Shown: positions 7,198-15,821 of the stretch, piece by piece
Numbering within the stretch: the first letter of the stretch is position 1
Layout of the letters: each line of letters begins with the position of its first letter
Source: Pseudoalteromonas luteoviolacea H33-S
Lineage (GTDB): Bacteria > Pseudomonadota > Gammaproteobacteria > Enterobacterales > Alteromonadaceae
Direction: 5' to 3'
DNA: 64,000 bases
Assembly (NCBI RefSeq): GCF_001625695.1
Contig: NZ_AUXY01000053.1
Coordinates: 1 to 64,000 of the forward strand
The notes under the pieces: generated by a model
Databases searched by the model: none
The model's input: the letters and a program-made list of their open reading frames with translations, nothing else
What the model was told of the DNA's origin: nothing
Program-made: the position numbers and the translations under genes

Positions 7198-9840
7198 ATG
7201 TTTAAATATTTAACTACTGCTGCAGCTGTCGGTGCAGCGCTTGCAAGTGCCGCTGTTGTGGCTGCGCCATCAACACCAAGCATTAACTGGAAACCACAAA
7301 ATTACTCGTTTGTTGACGTGAATATTTATGGCCGAGGGTCATACAAGCAACTGATCCAAGCCAAAGACGTGGTGGATATTCAAATTGAATGGAATGCATG
7401 GTCAGGGAAAGGCGGCGATAGCTATAAAGTATATTTTGACAATGAAGTGGTGAATGAAGGCACACTCGCTGAGGGCACAACCGGTGGCACAATTCGTTTT
7501 CCGTACCACAAGTCCGGTCGTCACGAATTAAGAATCGCATTGTGCGATGCATCTGGCTGTTCGATGTCTGCCTCAAAGCCAATTGTGATCGCCGATACAG
7601 ACGGTGGTCACTTAGAGCCACTTAAACTGAATGTAAATCCAAACAATAAAAAGTTCGACACAGATCCAAACACGGTTGTCGGTGCTTATTTTGTTGAATG
7701 GGGTATTTATGGCCGTAAGTTCGATGTGACACAAATTCCTGCAGATAACTTAACCCACCTACTTTATGGTTTTATTCCAGTATGTGGTCCAAATGACTCG
7801 CTGGCAGAGATCGAAAACGGCAATAGTTTGAGAGCGCTTAAGTTAGCCTGTGGTAGCTCAAAAGACTATGAAGTAGTGATCCATGACCCTTGGGCTGCGG
7901 TGCAAAAAGCACTACCGGGGATCAGTTCTAAAGATCCAATTCGTGGTACATATGCACAGCTAATGGCATTGAAGCAGCGTAACCCAGACTTGAAAATTTT
8001 ACCTTCTGTGGGCGGTTGGACACTCTCAGATCCGTTCTTTGACTTTGATGTGAAAGCAAACCGTGACACCTTTGTGAATTCAATGCGTGAATTTCTTAAA
8101 ACATGGAAATTCTACGATGGTATCGACATTGACTGGGAGTTCCCAGGCGGTGATGGTGCAAACCCAGATTTAGGTTCAGACAAAGATGGTGAAGTCTACA
8201 TCATCCTGATGAAAGAGCTTCGTGCGATGTTGGATGAACTCGAGATTGAGATGGGTCGAGAGTTTGAGCTGACTTCAGCAATCGGTACTGGTTACGACAA
8301 AATTGAAGACGTTGATTATCAGCAAGCCGCGCAATACATGGACTACATTTTTGCCATGACGTATGACTTTGCAGGTGGTTGGAACAATGTAACAGGTCAC
8401 CAGACTGCGATTTATTGTGGCTCTCATATGTCTACAGATGAGTGTAACGGCACCGGTGTTGATGATAAAGGCGAAGCGCGAAAAGGCCCAGCATATACGC
8501 TAGACAATGCCATTAAATTGCTCTTGGCCCAAGGTGTGCCAAGTGAAAAGTTAGTTGTAGGCACTGCGATGTATGGTCGTGGTTGGGAAGGCGTATATCC
8601 ACAAAATGCACAAATTGCTGATAACCCAATGACTGCGCCAGCAAATGGTAAATTACGCGGTTCGACGTCGCAAGGTGTTTGGGAAGCAGGCGTTATCGAC
8701 TACAAGGGACTAAAAGCACACATGATTGGTCATGATGAGCAAGGTATTAATGGTTTTGAAGTAGGGTACGATGAGCAAGCTGAAGCAGCATATGTCTGGA
8801 ATCGCCAAAAAGGCACCTTGGTTACCTATGACAGCCCTCGCTCTGTGCGCGCAAAAGGTCGCTATGTACGTGAGCATAATTTAGCGGGTCTATTTGCGTG
8901 GGAAATCGATGCAGACAATGGTGACATTTTAAATGCAATGCACGAAGGCCTTGCGGGTAAGGTCACTAACCCAACGCCAGTGAATAAAGCACCTGTTGTG
9001 ACACTGACGAACCAGATTACGTTAAATGCGGGCGATATTCATGTTCTAACGGCTCAAGCTATCGATCCTGAAGGAAAAGCGCTTACTTTTTCTTGGCAAG
9101 GTGATGCGGCCTTAAATCTGCAAAGTGAAAATGACAGCGTTATCGTGACAGCACCAAGTGTCACAAGTGATTCTGTGTTCACCGTCAACTTGGCTGTCAG
9201 TGATGATGCAAACACGGTTAACCGCACAGTAAAAGTCATTGTTAAAGCACCTGTTGTAGAAAACAAAGCGCCAGTAGTTGGGACAATTTCAGCGATATCC
9301 CTTGATGAAAACACTAGCGAGTCTATCAGCGTATCAGCAACCGATCCTGAAGGAAAAGCACTGAGCTTTGCATGGCAACTTCCGGGTCACACGATTGTTG
9401 GCACAGGCAGCACTGTCACGGTAAAAGCAGGTGAAGTCACACAAACTGAGACAATCACAGGCACCGTTGTGGTATCTGATGGTGAGCACAGCGTGACGCG
9501 TCAGTTTAATGTGACGATTAAGAATGTCGAAACGGATCCAGAGCCGACGCCAGATGATGGCAAGACAACTTGGGATGCAAACAAGGTGTACACCGGTGGC
9601 AACACAGTTTGGTACAAAGGTGTTCAGTATAAAGCGCGTTGGTGGACCCGAGGTGCGGTGCCAAGTAACGGCGGCGTATGGGCTGAGATCATTCCTGATG
9701 ATGGCAAAGTACGCGATTGGCGCAGTGACCTAGTTTATACCGGTGGTGACAAAGTGGTTCACAATGGTGAAACCTACCAAGCTCGCTGGTGGACACGCGG
9801 TCAAACTCCGGGCAGCAACTCTGTTTGGCGCAAGCTATAA
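7198..9840 (+). CDS. ChiA-type GH18 chitinase with two CBM5/12 modules
   Basis: An 880-aa secreted chitinase of the Serratia ChiA type. Signal peptide 1-22; ChiA N-terminal FnIII-like domain about 25-140 with paired Cys (LCDASGC); GH18 barrel about 158-585. The SVGGW strand and catalytic DGIDIDWE motif (D307 to E314, Glu314 as acid) are intact. Two cadherin/PKD-like domains (about 598-685 and 692-780) follow, then two CBM5/12 modules at the C-terminus, each ending in a WWTRG segment. In ChiA the N-terminal domain guides chitin into a deep cleft, giving processive action. That fits a role complementary to the first chitinase and the LPMO. An AGAGG site precedes the ATG. Confidence 0.95.
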   Translation: MFKYLTTAAAVGAALASAAVVAAPSTPSINWKPQNYSFVDVNIYGRGSYKQLIQAKDVVDIQIEWNAWSGKGGDSYKVYFDNEVVNEGTLAEGTTGGTIRFPYHKSGRHELRIALCDASGCSMSASKPIVIADTDGGHLEPLKLNVNPNNKKFDTDPNTVVGAYFVEWGIYGRKFDVTQIPADNLTHLLYGFIPVCGPNDSLAEIENGNSLRALKLACGSSKDYEVVIHDPWAAVQKALPGISSKDPIRGTYAQLMALKQRNPDLKILPSVGGWTLSDPFFDFDVKANRDTFVNSMREFLKTWKFYDGIDIDWEFPGGDGANPDLGSDKDGEVYIILMKELRAMLDELEIEMGREFELTSAIGTGYDKIEDVDYQQAAQYMDYIFAMTYDFAGGWNNVTGHQTAIYCGSHMSTDECNGTGVDDKGEARKGPAYTLDNAIKLLLAQGVPSEKLVVGTAMYGRGWEGVYPQNAQIADNPMTAPANGKLRGSTSQGVWEAGVIDYKGLKAHMIGHDEQGINGFEVGYDEQAEAAYVWNRQKGTLVTYDSPRSVRAKGRYVREHNLAGLFAWEIDADNGDILNAMHEGLAGKVTNPTPVNKAPVVTLTNQITLNAGDIHVLTAQAIDPEGKALTFSWQGDAALNLQSENDSVIVTAPSVTSDSVFTVNLAVSDDANTVNRTVKVIVKAPVVENKAPVVGTISAISLDENTSESISVSATDPEGKALSFAWQLPGHTIVGTGSTVTVKAGEVTQTETITGTVVVSDGEHSVTRQFNVTIKNVETDPEPTPDDGKTTWDANKVYTGGNTVWYKGVQYKARWWTRGAVPSNGGVWAEIIPDDGKVRDWRSDLVYTGGDKVVHNGETYQARWWTRGQTPGSNSVWRKL

Positions 9841-9854
9841 CAGGTTAGTTAACT

Positions 9855-9909
9855 GAGCTCGTTCGAACCGAGCTCACTCAAACCAAGTTTATTCAAACCG
9901 AGTTCATTC
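9855..9909 (+). repeat. 15-bp tandem repeat, about 3.7 copies
   Basis: The unit resembles GAGCTCAYTCAAACC: copies at 9855-9869, 9870-9884, 9885-9899 and a partial at 9900-9909, with substitutions between copies. It fills most of the 121-bp gap between the second chitinase and the metalloprotease. A hairpin follows at 9911-9926. Confidence 0.7.
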
Positions 9910-9910
9910 T

Positions 9911-9926
9911 GGTGCATGGATGCACC
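9911..9926 (+). other. Inverted repeat upstream of the metalloprotease
   Basis: GGTGCAT and ATGCACC (9911-9917 / 9920-9926) are perfectly complementary. With the preceding 15-bp repeats they could form a partial transcription barrier or a regulatory site before the protease gene. There is no U tract, so a terminator is unproven. Confidence 0.35.
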
Positions 9927-9961
9927 TTCTTACTATAACAACAAGTACAGAGTAAATATCC

Positions 9962-12733
9962 ATGTTAAAAGCAAAAAAAATAGCGCTACTGGTCGCGGCA
10001 AGTGTTGGTGTTTTTTCAACGTTCGCGGCTTTGGCCAGCGAGCCTGTGAGCCTGCACAATAATGAACAATTGAAAGCAAACATCAAATCGCAGCTGTCAC
10101 AGCATCAAAGCTTTTTTAGAGCGACATCAAATGACGAACAGCAAGATTTAGAGTTTATCACCCACCAAACAACACAAGACGGACGCCACATGCGCCGCAG
10201 CCAGTATTATAAAGGTGTGCGTGTGTACGGCGGTGAAATTGTCACTCACCATAATGAACAAAACTTTTTAAGTGTTTGGTTTCAACCTGAAGGAGAAATC
10301 ACCTCAATCAGTGGATCTGTTGTCCCAGATATCTCGCTTGCCACGGTTAAAACGAGCATTTCTGATAAGCAAGCCATTGAGTTTGCAAAAGAGCAAATTA
10401 CTGAGCTGCTTGCAACATCAGATGAACAGGTTGAGCTGGTTATTTACCCTCATCAAGGCAAGGCAAAACTCGCTTATTTAGTGACTTTATTTGCTGAAAC
10501 TGAACATGCACCAATGCGCCCAGAGTTTGCAATTGATGCACATTCCGGTGAAGTGCTGTCGCGCATTGAAACACTTAATCACTCAAAAATTGGCATGGGT
10601 CCGGGGGGTAATGAGAAAATTGGCAAGCATTATTATGGTGATGATATGCCAAAGTTCCACGCAAAGGAGTTGGGGAATGGAAATTGTGAAATGTCTCATA
10701 CAGACATTCGTGTTATCGATATGGAACATGGCACAACGAATACACAAACGTATCAGTTCCCATGTCACGAAAATACTCATAAGCATGTAAATGGTGCTTA
10801 TTCACCACTCAACGACGCGATGTTTTATGGTCAAGCAACCATAGACATGTTTAATGATTGGTTCGACAGCCGTGCATTATCGGGCGACCTTGTAATGCGA
10901 ATCCATTATCGTAAAGATTACTTGAACGCGTTTTGGAATGGTAAAGAGGTCACTTTTGGTGATGGTGACTTAGATAACTACGGCGTTTATCCATTTACGT
11001 CTTTAGGGGTTGTTGCCCATGAAATCGGTCATGGTGTCACGCATCAAAACTCTAAATTGGTTTATAGCAATATGTCTGGTGGCGTGAATGAGTCATTTTC
11101 AGATATGACTTCTGAAGCACTTGAGTGCTTTATGAACCAAAAGCCAGATGGCACTTGTGAAGTTGACTGGCTGATTGGCGCGAGTATCTTTAAAAATAGA
11201 ACGGCACTTCGTTATATGGAGAATCCAGAGCGAGATGGCCGTTCTATCGGTCACGCCAGCAAGTTTGAAATAGGCATGGGTGTTCACCACAGTTCGGGTG
11301 TATTCAATCGCGCTTTCTATTTACTTGCAAATAGTGAAGGTTGGGGGGTTAAAAAAGCTTATGAAGTGATGCTTCATGCCAATAAAAACTTCTGGGTTTA
11401 CAATGGTAAGTTTGAATCGCTTGCCTGTGGCGTAACAGATGCTGCGGCTGACTTGGGCTACGACACTAAAGCCGTGGGAGAAGCCTTTAAAGCGGTAGGT
11501 GTTTTTGCTTGTACTGAAAATAAAGCGCCGACTATCTCAATTACTAGCCCACAAAGCAACGGACGTTACCTGATTGGCAGTGACGTTACGTTTAAAGCTG
11601 ATGCTAAAGATGAATATGGAGCCGTAGAGAAGGTGGAGTTTTTCGTCAATGGTGCACTGTATAATACCGATCTTCAAGCGCCGTTTGAGACCCAATTTAG
11701 TGCTGAAAAAACAGGTATATATACGGTGACAGCCAAAGTAACCGATGATGAAGGCCTATCAACAGACGCTGCCCCCGTGTCATTTAGCCTGATCGATCCA
11801 AGCCAATGCCAAACAGCACCTTGGCAAGGTGGTAAAGTCTATACCCAAGGTAACAAAGTCGCATTTGATGGCTTTGAATATGAGGCGAAGTGGTGGAACC
11901 GAGACCAAAGTCCAGCCAGCAACTCAGGCTCTTGGGGTGTTTGGAAAAAAGGGCTAGAGTGTGGCGGTGTGGCTGATAAGCCAAACCAAGCGCCAAGCCT
12001 TTCAGTTACATCGCCATCAAGTAATGTAGCGATTGAATTAGGTGAGTCAGTGTCGGTGCGATTTGCTGCCAATGACAGCGATGGTGAGATTGCTAAAGTT
12101 GCAGTGAGCGTCAATGGTCAAGCGCTAACTGAGCTAACGCGCACTCCTTATGCATTTAACTATCAACCACTGGAAGTAGGCACCTATCAATTATCAGCGG
12201 TTGCATATGATAATGATGAGGCACAATCCGCGACTGTGAGTCGTACCATTACGGTAACAAATGCTGAGCCACAACCAACACCAGAGGCCCCAAGCGTACG
12301 CTTAACGAGCCCTGCAAATGGCAGTACATTTAATGTTGGTGAGCAAGTTGCACTGTCAGTTGTCGCCAGTGACAAAGACAATGATTTAAAGCAAATTGCT
12401 TACTTTGTGAATGGCAAGCAAGTTGCAGCATCAAGTGTAGCGCCATACAGTGCTAACTTTAAGACTACAGCGGCGGGGAGTTACAGTGTATTTGCCATTG
12501 CAACGGATGCACAAGGCTTGAGTACACAGTCTTCGACAAATCGCTTTAAAGTGAATGGCAGTAAACCGAGCTGTGATGTGCCAGCATGGCAGGCAAGTAG
12601 CGTGTATACATCTGGTAAGCAAGCCAGCCTTGATGGACAGTTATATCAAGCGAAGTGGTGGACACGCAATCAAAACCCAGCGCAATATTCTAGCCGTTGG
12701 GCAGTATGGAAACACCTAGGCGAGTGTAAATAA
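9962..12733 (+). CDS. M4 (thermolysin-like) metalloprotease with two CBM5/12 modules
   Basis: A 923-aa secreted zinc endopeptidase. Signal peptide 1-25; FTP/PepSY propeptide about 35-215; M4 catalytic domain about 220-520; then Ig-like, CBM5/12 (about 617-665), two Ig-like domains, and a C-terminal CBM5/12 (about 875-923). The zinc motif HEIGH is at His353/His357 with catalytic Glu354, and the third ligand lies in GGVNESFSD (Glu377). The propeptide would be removed autocatalytically. Chitin binding plus proteolysis suggests it removes protein that coats natural chitin such as cuticle, or acts on other proteins at the chitin surface (inference). It closes the chitin cluster and is followed by a strong terminator. 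Family secure; substrate inferred. Confidence 0.93.
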   Translation: MLKAKKIALLVAASVGVFSTFAALASEPVSLHNNEQLKANIKSQLSQHQSFFRATSNDEQQDLEFITHQTTQDGRHMRRSQYYKGVRVYGGEIVTHHNEQNFLSVWFQPEGEITSISGSVVPDISLATVKTSISDKQAIEFAKEQITELLATSDEQVELVIYPHQGKAKLAYLVTLFAETEHAPMRPEFAIDAHSGEVLSRIETLNHSKIGMGPGGNEKIGKHYYGDDMPKFHAKELGNGNCEMSHTDIRVIDMEHGTTNTQTYQFPCHENTHKHVNGAYSPLNDAMFYGQATIDMFNDWFDSRALSGDLVMRIHYRKDYLNAFWNGKEVTFGDGDLDNYGVYPFTSLGVVAHEIGHGVTHQNSKLVYSNMSGGVNESFSDMTSEALECFMNQKPDGTCEVDWLIGASIFKNRTALRYMENPERDGRSIGHASKFEIGMGVHHSSGVFNRAFYLLANSEGWGVKKAYEVMLHANKNFWVYNGKFESLACGVTDAAADLGYDTKAVGEAFKAVGVFACTENKAPTISITSPQSNGRYLIGSDVTFKADAKDEYGAVEKVEFFVNGALYNTDLQAPFETQFSAEKTGIYTVTAKVTDDEGLSTDAAPVSFSLIDPSQCQTAPWQGGKVYTQGNKVAFDGFEYEAKWWNRDQSPASNSGSWGVWKKGLECGGVADKPNQAPSLSVTSPSSNVAIELGESVSVRFAANDSDGEIAKVAVSVNGQALTELTRTPYAFNYQPLEVGTYQLSAVAYDNDEAQSATVSRTITVTNAEPQPTPEAPSVRLTSPANGSTFNVGEQVALSVVASDKDNDLKQIAYFVNGKQVAASSVAPYSANFKTTAAGSYSVFAIATDAQGLSTQSSTNRFKVNGSKPSCDVPAWQASSVYTSGKQASLDGQLYQAKWWTRNQNPAQYSSRWAVWKHLGECK

Positions 12734-12751
12734 CCTCCACTTGAATCGACC

Positions 12752-12778
12752 AAAGGGCCAGCTTACTGGCCCTTTTTT
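12752..12778 (+). terminator. Strong intrinsic terminator of the chitin cluster
   Basis: A 10-bp perfect stem (AAAGGGCCAG / CTGGCCCTTT, 12752-12761 with 12766-12775) has a CTTA loop followed by T residues. The reverse strand also has a T run, so it can serve the convergent DUF418 gene as well. Confidence 0.9.
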
Positions 12779-12784
12779 ACATAT

Positions 12785-13975
12785 TTACAACGCCTTTCTC
12801 CACATCATCTCTACCGGCCCTTGTCGAAATTGATTAAGCCACCACAGCCCAAAAGATACTTGCGCAGCTAAAATGACAGCACCAAATACTCCAATCAAAT
12901 AAAATGGCAAAGTATTCATCAGTGCTAAGCCATACCCATAAAACAGCATGACGCAGAGCGTGGTTTGCATTAAGTACATGGTCAGTGACATACGTCCCAA
13001 AGTATTAAGCCCAAGTGCAACTTTGTTGTGGCATTTATCGATGAATTTGACGATGCAAGCAAGATAAGTTAATGCTAAGAATAGGCAGCCTAGGTGGTAA
13101 CACACACCTTGCACAAAACCAATTAAGTTAAGAGAAAACGGGCTACCTGTCATGGCTTTGACTACGGCGTACACTAAATTCAGCAAAAGCCCTGTAAGCG
13201 CTAAAAAAGTAATTGCCTGCCACGAAATAACGATGTTGATACGACCCTGTTTCATAAACGTTTTGACAAAATAAATCCCAAGTAAAAATTGCCCTAGAAC
13301 TTGAAGGGGCCTTCCCGTAATAAGATAAGACATAGGTCTTGGGATAGCGCTATAAATGTTTGCAACAAACACGTCCATAAATTCGGTTGAGGTGCGCATA
13401 CTCAGCAAGCTGGTATGCGCATAACCGAGATTTGATTTTAAGCTTAGCGCAATCAGTTTTAGAGCTGACCAAAAGCTGGCATCTTTGCTGATTATGGCCA
13501 TGAGGTGAATAAGTAAAGGTATTAACAGGAGGGTGAGGGCGATAAAAAGTAAGCGCGGTGCAGACAAGCGCATAAACCAAGGCAGTGTCATACCTAAAAG
13601 GCTATACAAAACAAGAATATCGCCATGCCAGATAAAAAACATGTGGATGAGGCCAATGAACAATAAAACACCCATTCTCCTGCGCCAATACGAAGCAAAA
13701 TGAGCACCTTGCTTTTGTTCATGTAATAGCGCAAATCCTGCGCCAAACAATATGGCGAACACGGTATAAAATTTACCCTCAACCAGCCAATCAATGACAA
13801 ATAACGTGGCTCTGTCAGCAAAAGGAAGCTGGCTTATTTGAGTATAATTTAATGAATAAAATCCAAAAAAACTCATTAAATTGGCAAATATGATGCCGCA
13901 TAAGGCAAACCCGCGGATAGTGTCTAGAAGCGGTATCCGACCATAACTTGGTATAGGTGTGTGTGGCATGACCAT
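12785..13975 (-). CDS. DUF418 family inner-membrane protein
   Basis: About 396 aa and highly hydrophobic, with roughly 8-10 membrane segments. The N-terminus has the family signature (RIPLLDTIRGFALCGIIFANL), and the C-terminus holds the DUF418 domain (about 230-396), with GRMSLTMYL and FGLWW patterns. I place the start at ATG 13975, which has AAAGGA 7 nt upstream, rather than the TTG at 13993. The protein is YeiB-like; the family is related to acyltransferase-type membrane proteins, but no activity is established. It converges on the chitin cluster terminator and has no functional link to it that I can see. Confidence 0.85.
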   Translation of the reverse strand: MVMPHTPIPSYGRIPLLDTIRGFALCGIIFANLMSFFGFYSLNYTQISQLPFADRATLFVIDWLVEGKFYTVFAILFGAGFALLHEQKQGAHFASYWRRRMGVLLFIGLIHMFFIWHGDILVLYSLLGMTLPWFMRLSAPRLLFIALTLLLIPLLIHLMAIISKDASFWSALKLIALSLKSNLGYAHTSLLSMRTSTEFMDVFVANIYSAIPRPMSYLITGRPLQVLGQFLLGIYFVKTFMKQGRINIVISWQAITFLALTGLLLNLVYAVVKAMTGSPFSLNLIGFVQGVCYHLGCLFLALTYLACIVKFIDKCHNKVALGLNTLGRMSLTMYLMQTTLCVMLFYGYGLALMNTLPFYLIGVFGAVILAAQVSFGLWWLNQFRQGPVEMMWRKAL

Positions 13976-14151
13976 GATAGCATCCTTTATCAATTGGTAA
14001 TTGTTATATTATCTCAATAAAAGAAGAATATGACTATATGACGTTTTTGTGAACTTGTTTGTTTATTAGACGATTGTCTAGTGCCTGTTTGTTCAAATTA
14101 GCGACACACTGGTTTTGCCAATCTTGGCTCAACAAAGTAAAGGAAATAACA

Positions 14152-14325
14152 ATGAAATTAAAAATGAACAAAAAGAGCGTAAAAAACCTTTCTAAGACAA
14201 TGGCTTCATTAAATCAAGAAAAAACACGCCAAATAGCAGGTGGTATTTCTGCGATGGGATGTGGGCCAATTTCTGATCCGAACTATTCTTGCCCTGTTTC
14301 AATTAATGGCTATAAGTGTAATTAA
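14152..14325 (+). CDS. GG-leader RiPP-like precursor peptide 1
   Basis: 57 aa from the ATG at 14152, chosen because AGGA lies 7 nt upstream; the longer open frame from 14059 has no such site. The N-terminal 31 residues are Lys/Asn-rich (MKLKMNKKSVKNLS), end in IAGG, and match the leader of the peptide at 39424. The remaining 26 residues (ISAMGCGPISDPNY onward) contain three Cys plus Ser and Thr. A conserved leader ending in double Gly and a short divergent Cys/Ser-rich tail is the pattern of ribosomally made peptides that are processed and exported by C39-type ABC transporters, and sometimes modified. No modification or export gene lies nearby, so product and function are unknown. Confidence 0.7.
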   Translation: MKLKMNKKSVKNLSKTMASLNQEKTRQIAGGISAMGCGPISDPNYSCPVSINGYKCN

Positions 14326-14346
14326 GCGCTTAAATGTCAGTAAATC

Positions 14347-14366
14347 GGACCTGACGGAACAGGTCC
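14347..14366 (+). terminator. Hairpin after GG-leader peptide 1
   Basis: GGACCTG and CAGGTCC (14347-14353 / 14360-14366) form a perfect 7-bp stem 21 nt past the peptide stop. The U tract is poor, so it may stabilise the small mRNA rather than terminate strongly. Confidence 0.45.
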
Positions 14367-14402
14367 TCATGGGTTACAAACTCATTATATGAGGGGCAGA
14401 AT

Positions 14403-15650
14403 TTACTTTTTTGTCAGTGTTTCTATCTTATCCGTTAACCACTCCTTTCTTCTGGTATTTTCAGGTTCTGATAGTGTTAACGCTTTACGATAGAGTGTCA
14501 GTGCCTCACTTGCTTTACCTTGTAGCTCTTTACTGACGGCAAGTCCAGCGACAGCTGACGCAGAGCTTGGCGAGTGTGATATCCAATACTTAAATAACGC
14601 ATCAGCTTCGCCATAGCGGCCTTGACCTCGTAAGCGCTGTGCGATAGCACGAATACAGGCTGCATTGTTGCTTAGGTTTAAGTTGGGGTAGACATCAAAA
14701 CCCACTTGTTTGCTAAGCATCTGATAATGCGCGAGGATATCTGTCAGTGTTTGATTCCCGTTATTTGTGAACTCGATGAATTTAATACCTATATCCCAGT
14801 CTTTACGCGGAAATACAAAGCCAATGGCGTTTAATAAGCCGGGCACTATCATGGGGTAGTGACCATAATCATCGATGTGTTCGACTTTTAACTTAAATGT
14901 TTTTGAGTAAGGGGCGAGCGCTTCTCGAAGCTGTTTGGCAAGGGCATATCTGACCGGGTTTCTCTCAGCTTCTCGCTTTGCTGACGCGACATAGAGAAAA
15001 CCGGTTCTGTCGGGGGTCTTCTCGAAGCTTTTAGCGATTGCATCAATCATGGTGGTATCAGGTGTATAGCCCAATCCCAGTACATCGGTTGCAGCAAATA
15101 AGAAATGCGCGTTGAATAGATTAGGTGCTGCATTTAAGGTATGCAAACCAAATGCCGCAGTGGGCGATGCACCGATGAAAATACGGAAATCATTGATGCG
15201 GTACTGACTTTTTAAAAATGGAAACAGCTCTTTTTGCAAGTAGTTAATCATGTCTTGCGAGCGCCCTTGTGAAAAGCCTTCTACGTCGCCATTCCATCCA
15301 CTGAAACTTGCATGCAATTTAGGCCCCCATGCAAACCTATTATGGGAGTGAATGGATACGATAATGGCTTGCGGCATGGAAGCAGTGTCGCCGAGGTGGC
15401 TTAAAATACCATTTGTTGCCTCAGAGACTAGCCAACCATCGAGCGTAACAACCAGTGGGTAGGTACGTTTTTCAGATGTGGTGTGATAGTCCGAGGGTAA
15501 ATACACATCAAAGTTTGGTGTTTCCTTTATATATTTGGAGGAAATACTGAGCGTTTTGCCAACGATAAGTGGTATTTCTGTGATTGGTTTTACGCTAGCT
15601 TGTGTACAAAAAGTCGCGATGAAAAATAATATGTACCATACAAATTGCAT
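14403..15650 (-). CDS. Secreted alpha/beta-hydrolase esterase with C-terminal TPR region
   Basis: 415 aa. Signal peptide 1-18 (ends TQAS); esterase-D/IroE-type alpha/beta hydrolase about 25-290; TPR-like helical repeats about 320-410 (YGEADALFKYWISHSP, then ASEALTLYRKALTLSEPEN). The nucleophile elbow is GASPTA, with Ser in the expected place but with unusual neighbours compared with GHSxGG. DGWL follows the oxyanion-strand pattern of the family, and HIDDYGHYP supplies a plausible catalytic His. CAGGAG precedes the ATG. It is divergent from a CadC-type regulator, 171 nt away, which may control it. Two shorter relatives sit at 61.8 and 62.8 kb. Substrate unknown. Confidence 0.8.
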   Translation of the reverse strand: MQFVWYILFFIATFCTQASVKPITEIPLIVGKTLSISSKYIKETPNFDVYLPSDYHTTSEKRTYPLVVTLDGWLVSEATNGILSHLGDTASMPQAIIVSIHSHNRFAWGPKLHASFSGWNGDVEGFSQGRSQDMINYLQKELFPFLKSQYRINDFRIFIGASPTAAFGLHTLNAAPNLFNAHFLFAATDVLGLGYTPDTTMIDAIAKSFEKTPDRTGFLYVASAKREAERNPVRYALAKQLREALAPYSKTFKLKVEHIDDYGHYPMIVPGLLNAIGFVFPRKDWDIGIKFIEFTNNGNQTLTDILAHYQMLSKQVGFDVYPNLNLSNNAACIRAIAQRLRGQGRYGEADALFKYWISHSPSSASAVAGLAVSKELQGKASEALTLYRKALTLSEPENTRRKEWLTDKIETLTKK

Positions 15651-15821
15651 GTTACGCTCCTGAATTATTATTGTGATATTCGAGGCTACAGTGTGACAAA
15701 CTGAGCAAGGGAAACATGAAATCGACCTGAAATCATCATGATATCTTTATGAAATTATTGCTTATTTGTGTTTTACTATGGGTATGCGTGAGCACTGATA
15801 AGAAAAGCTAGGCTAAAATAC

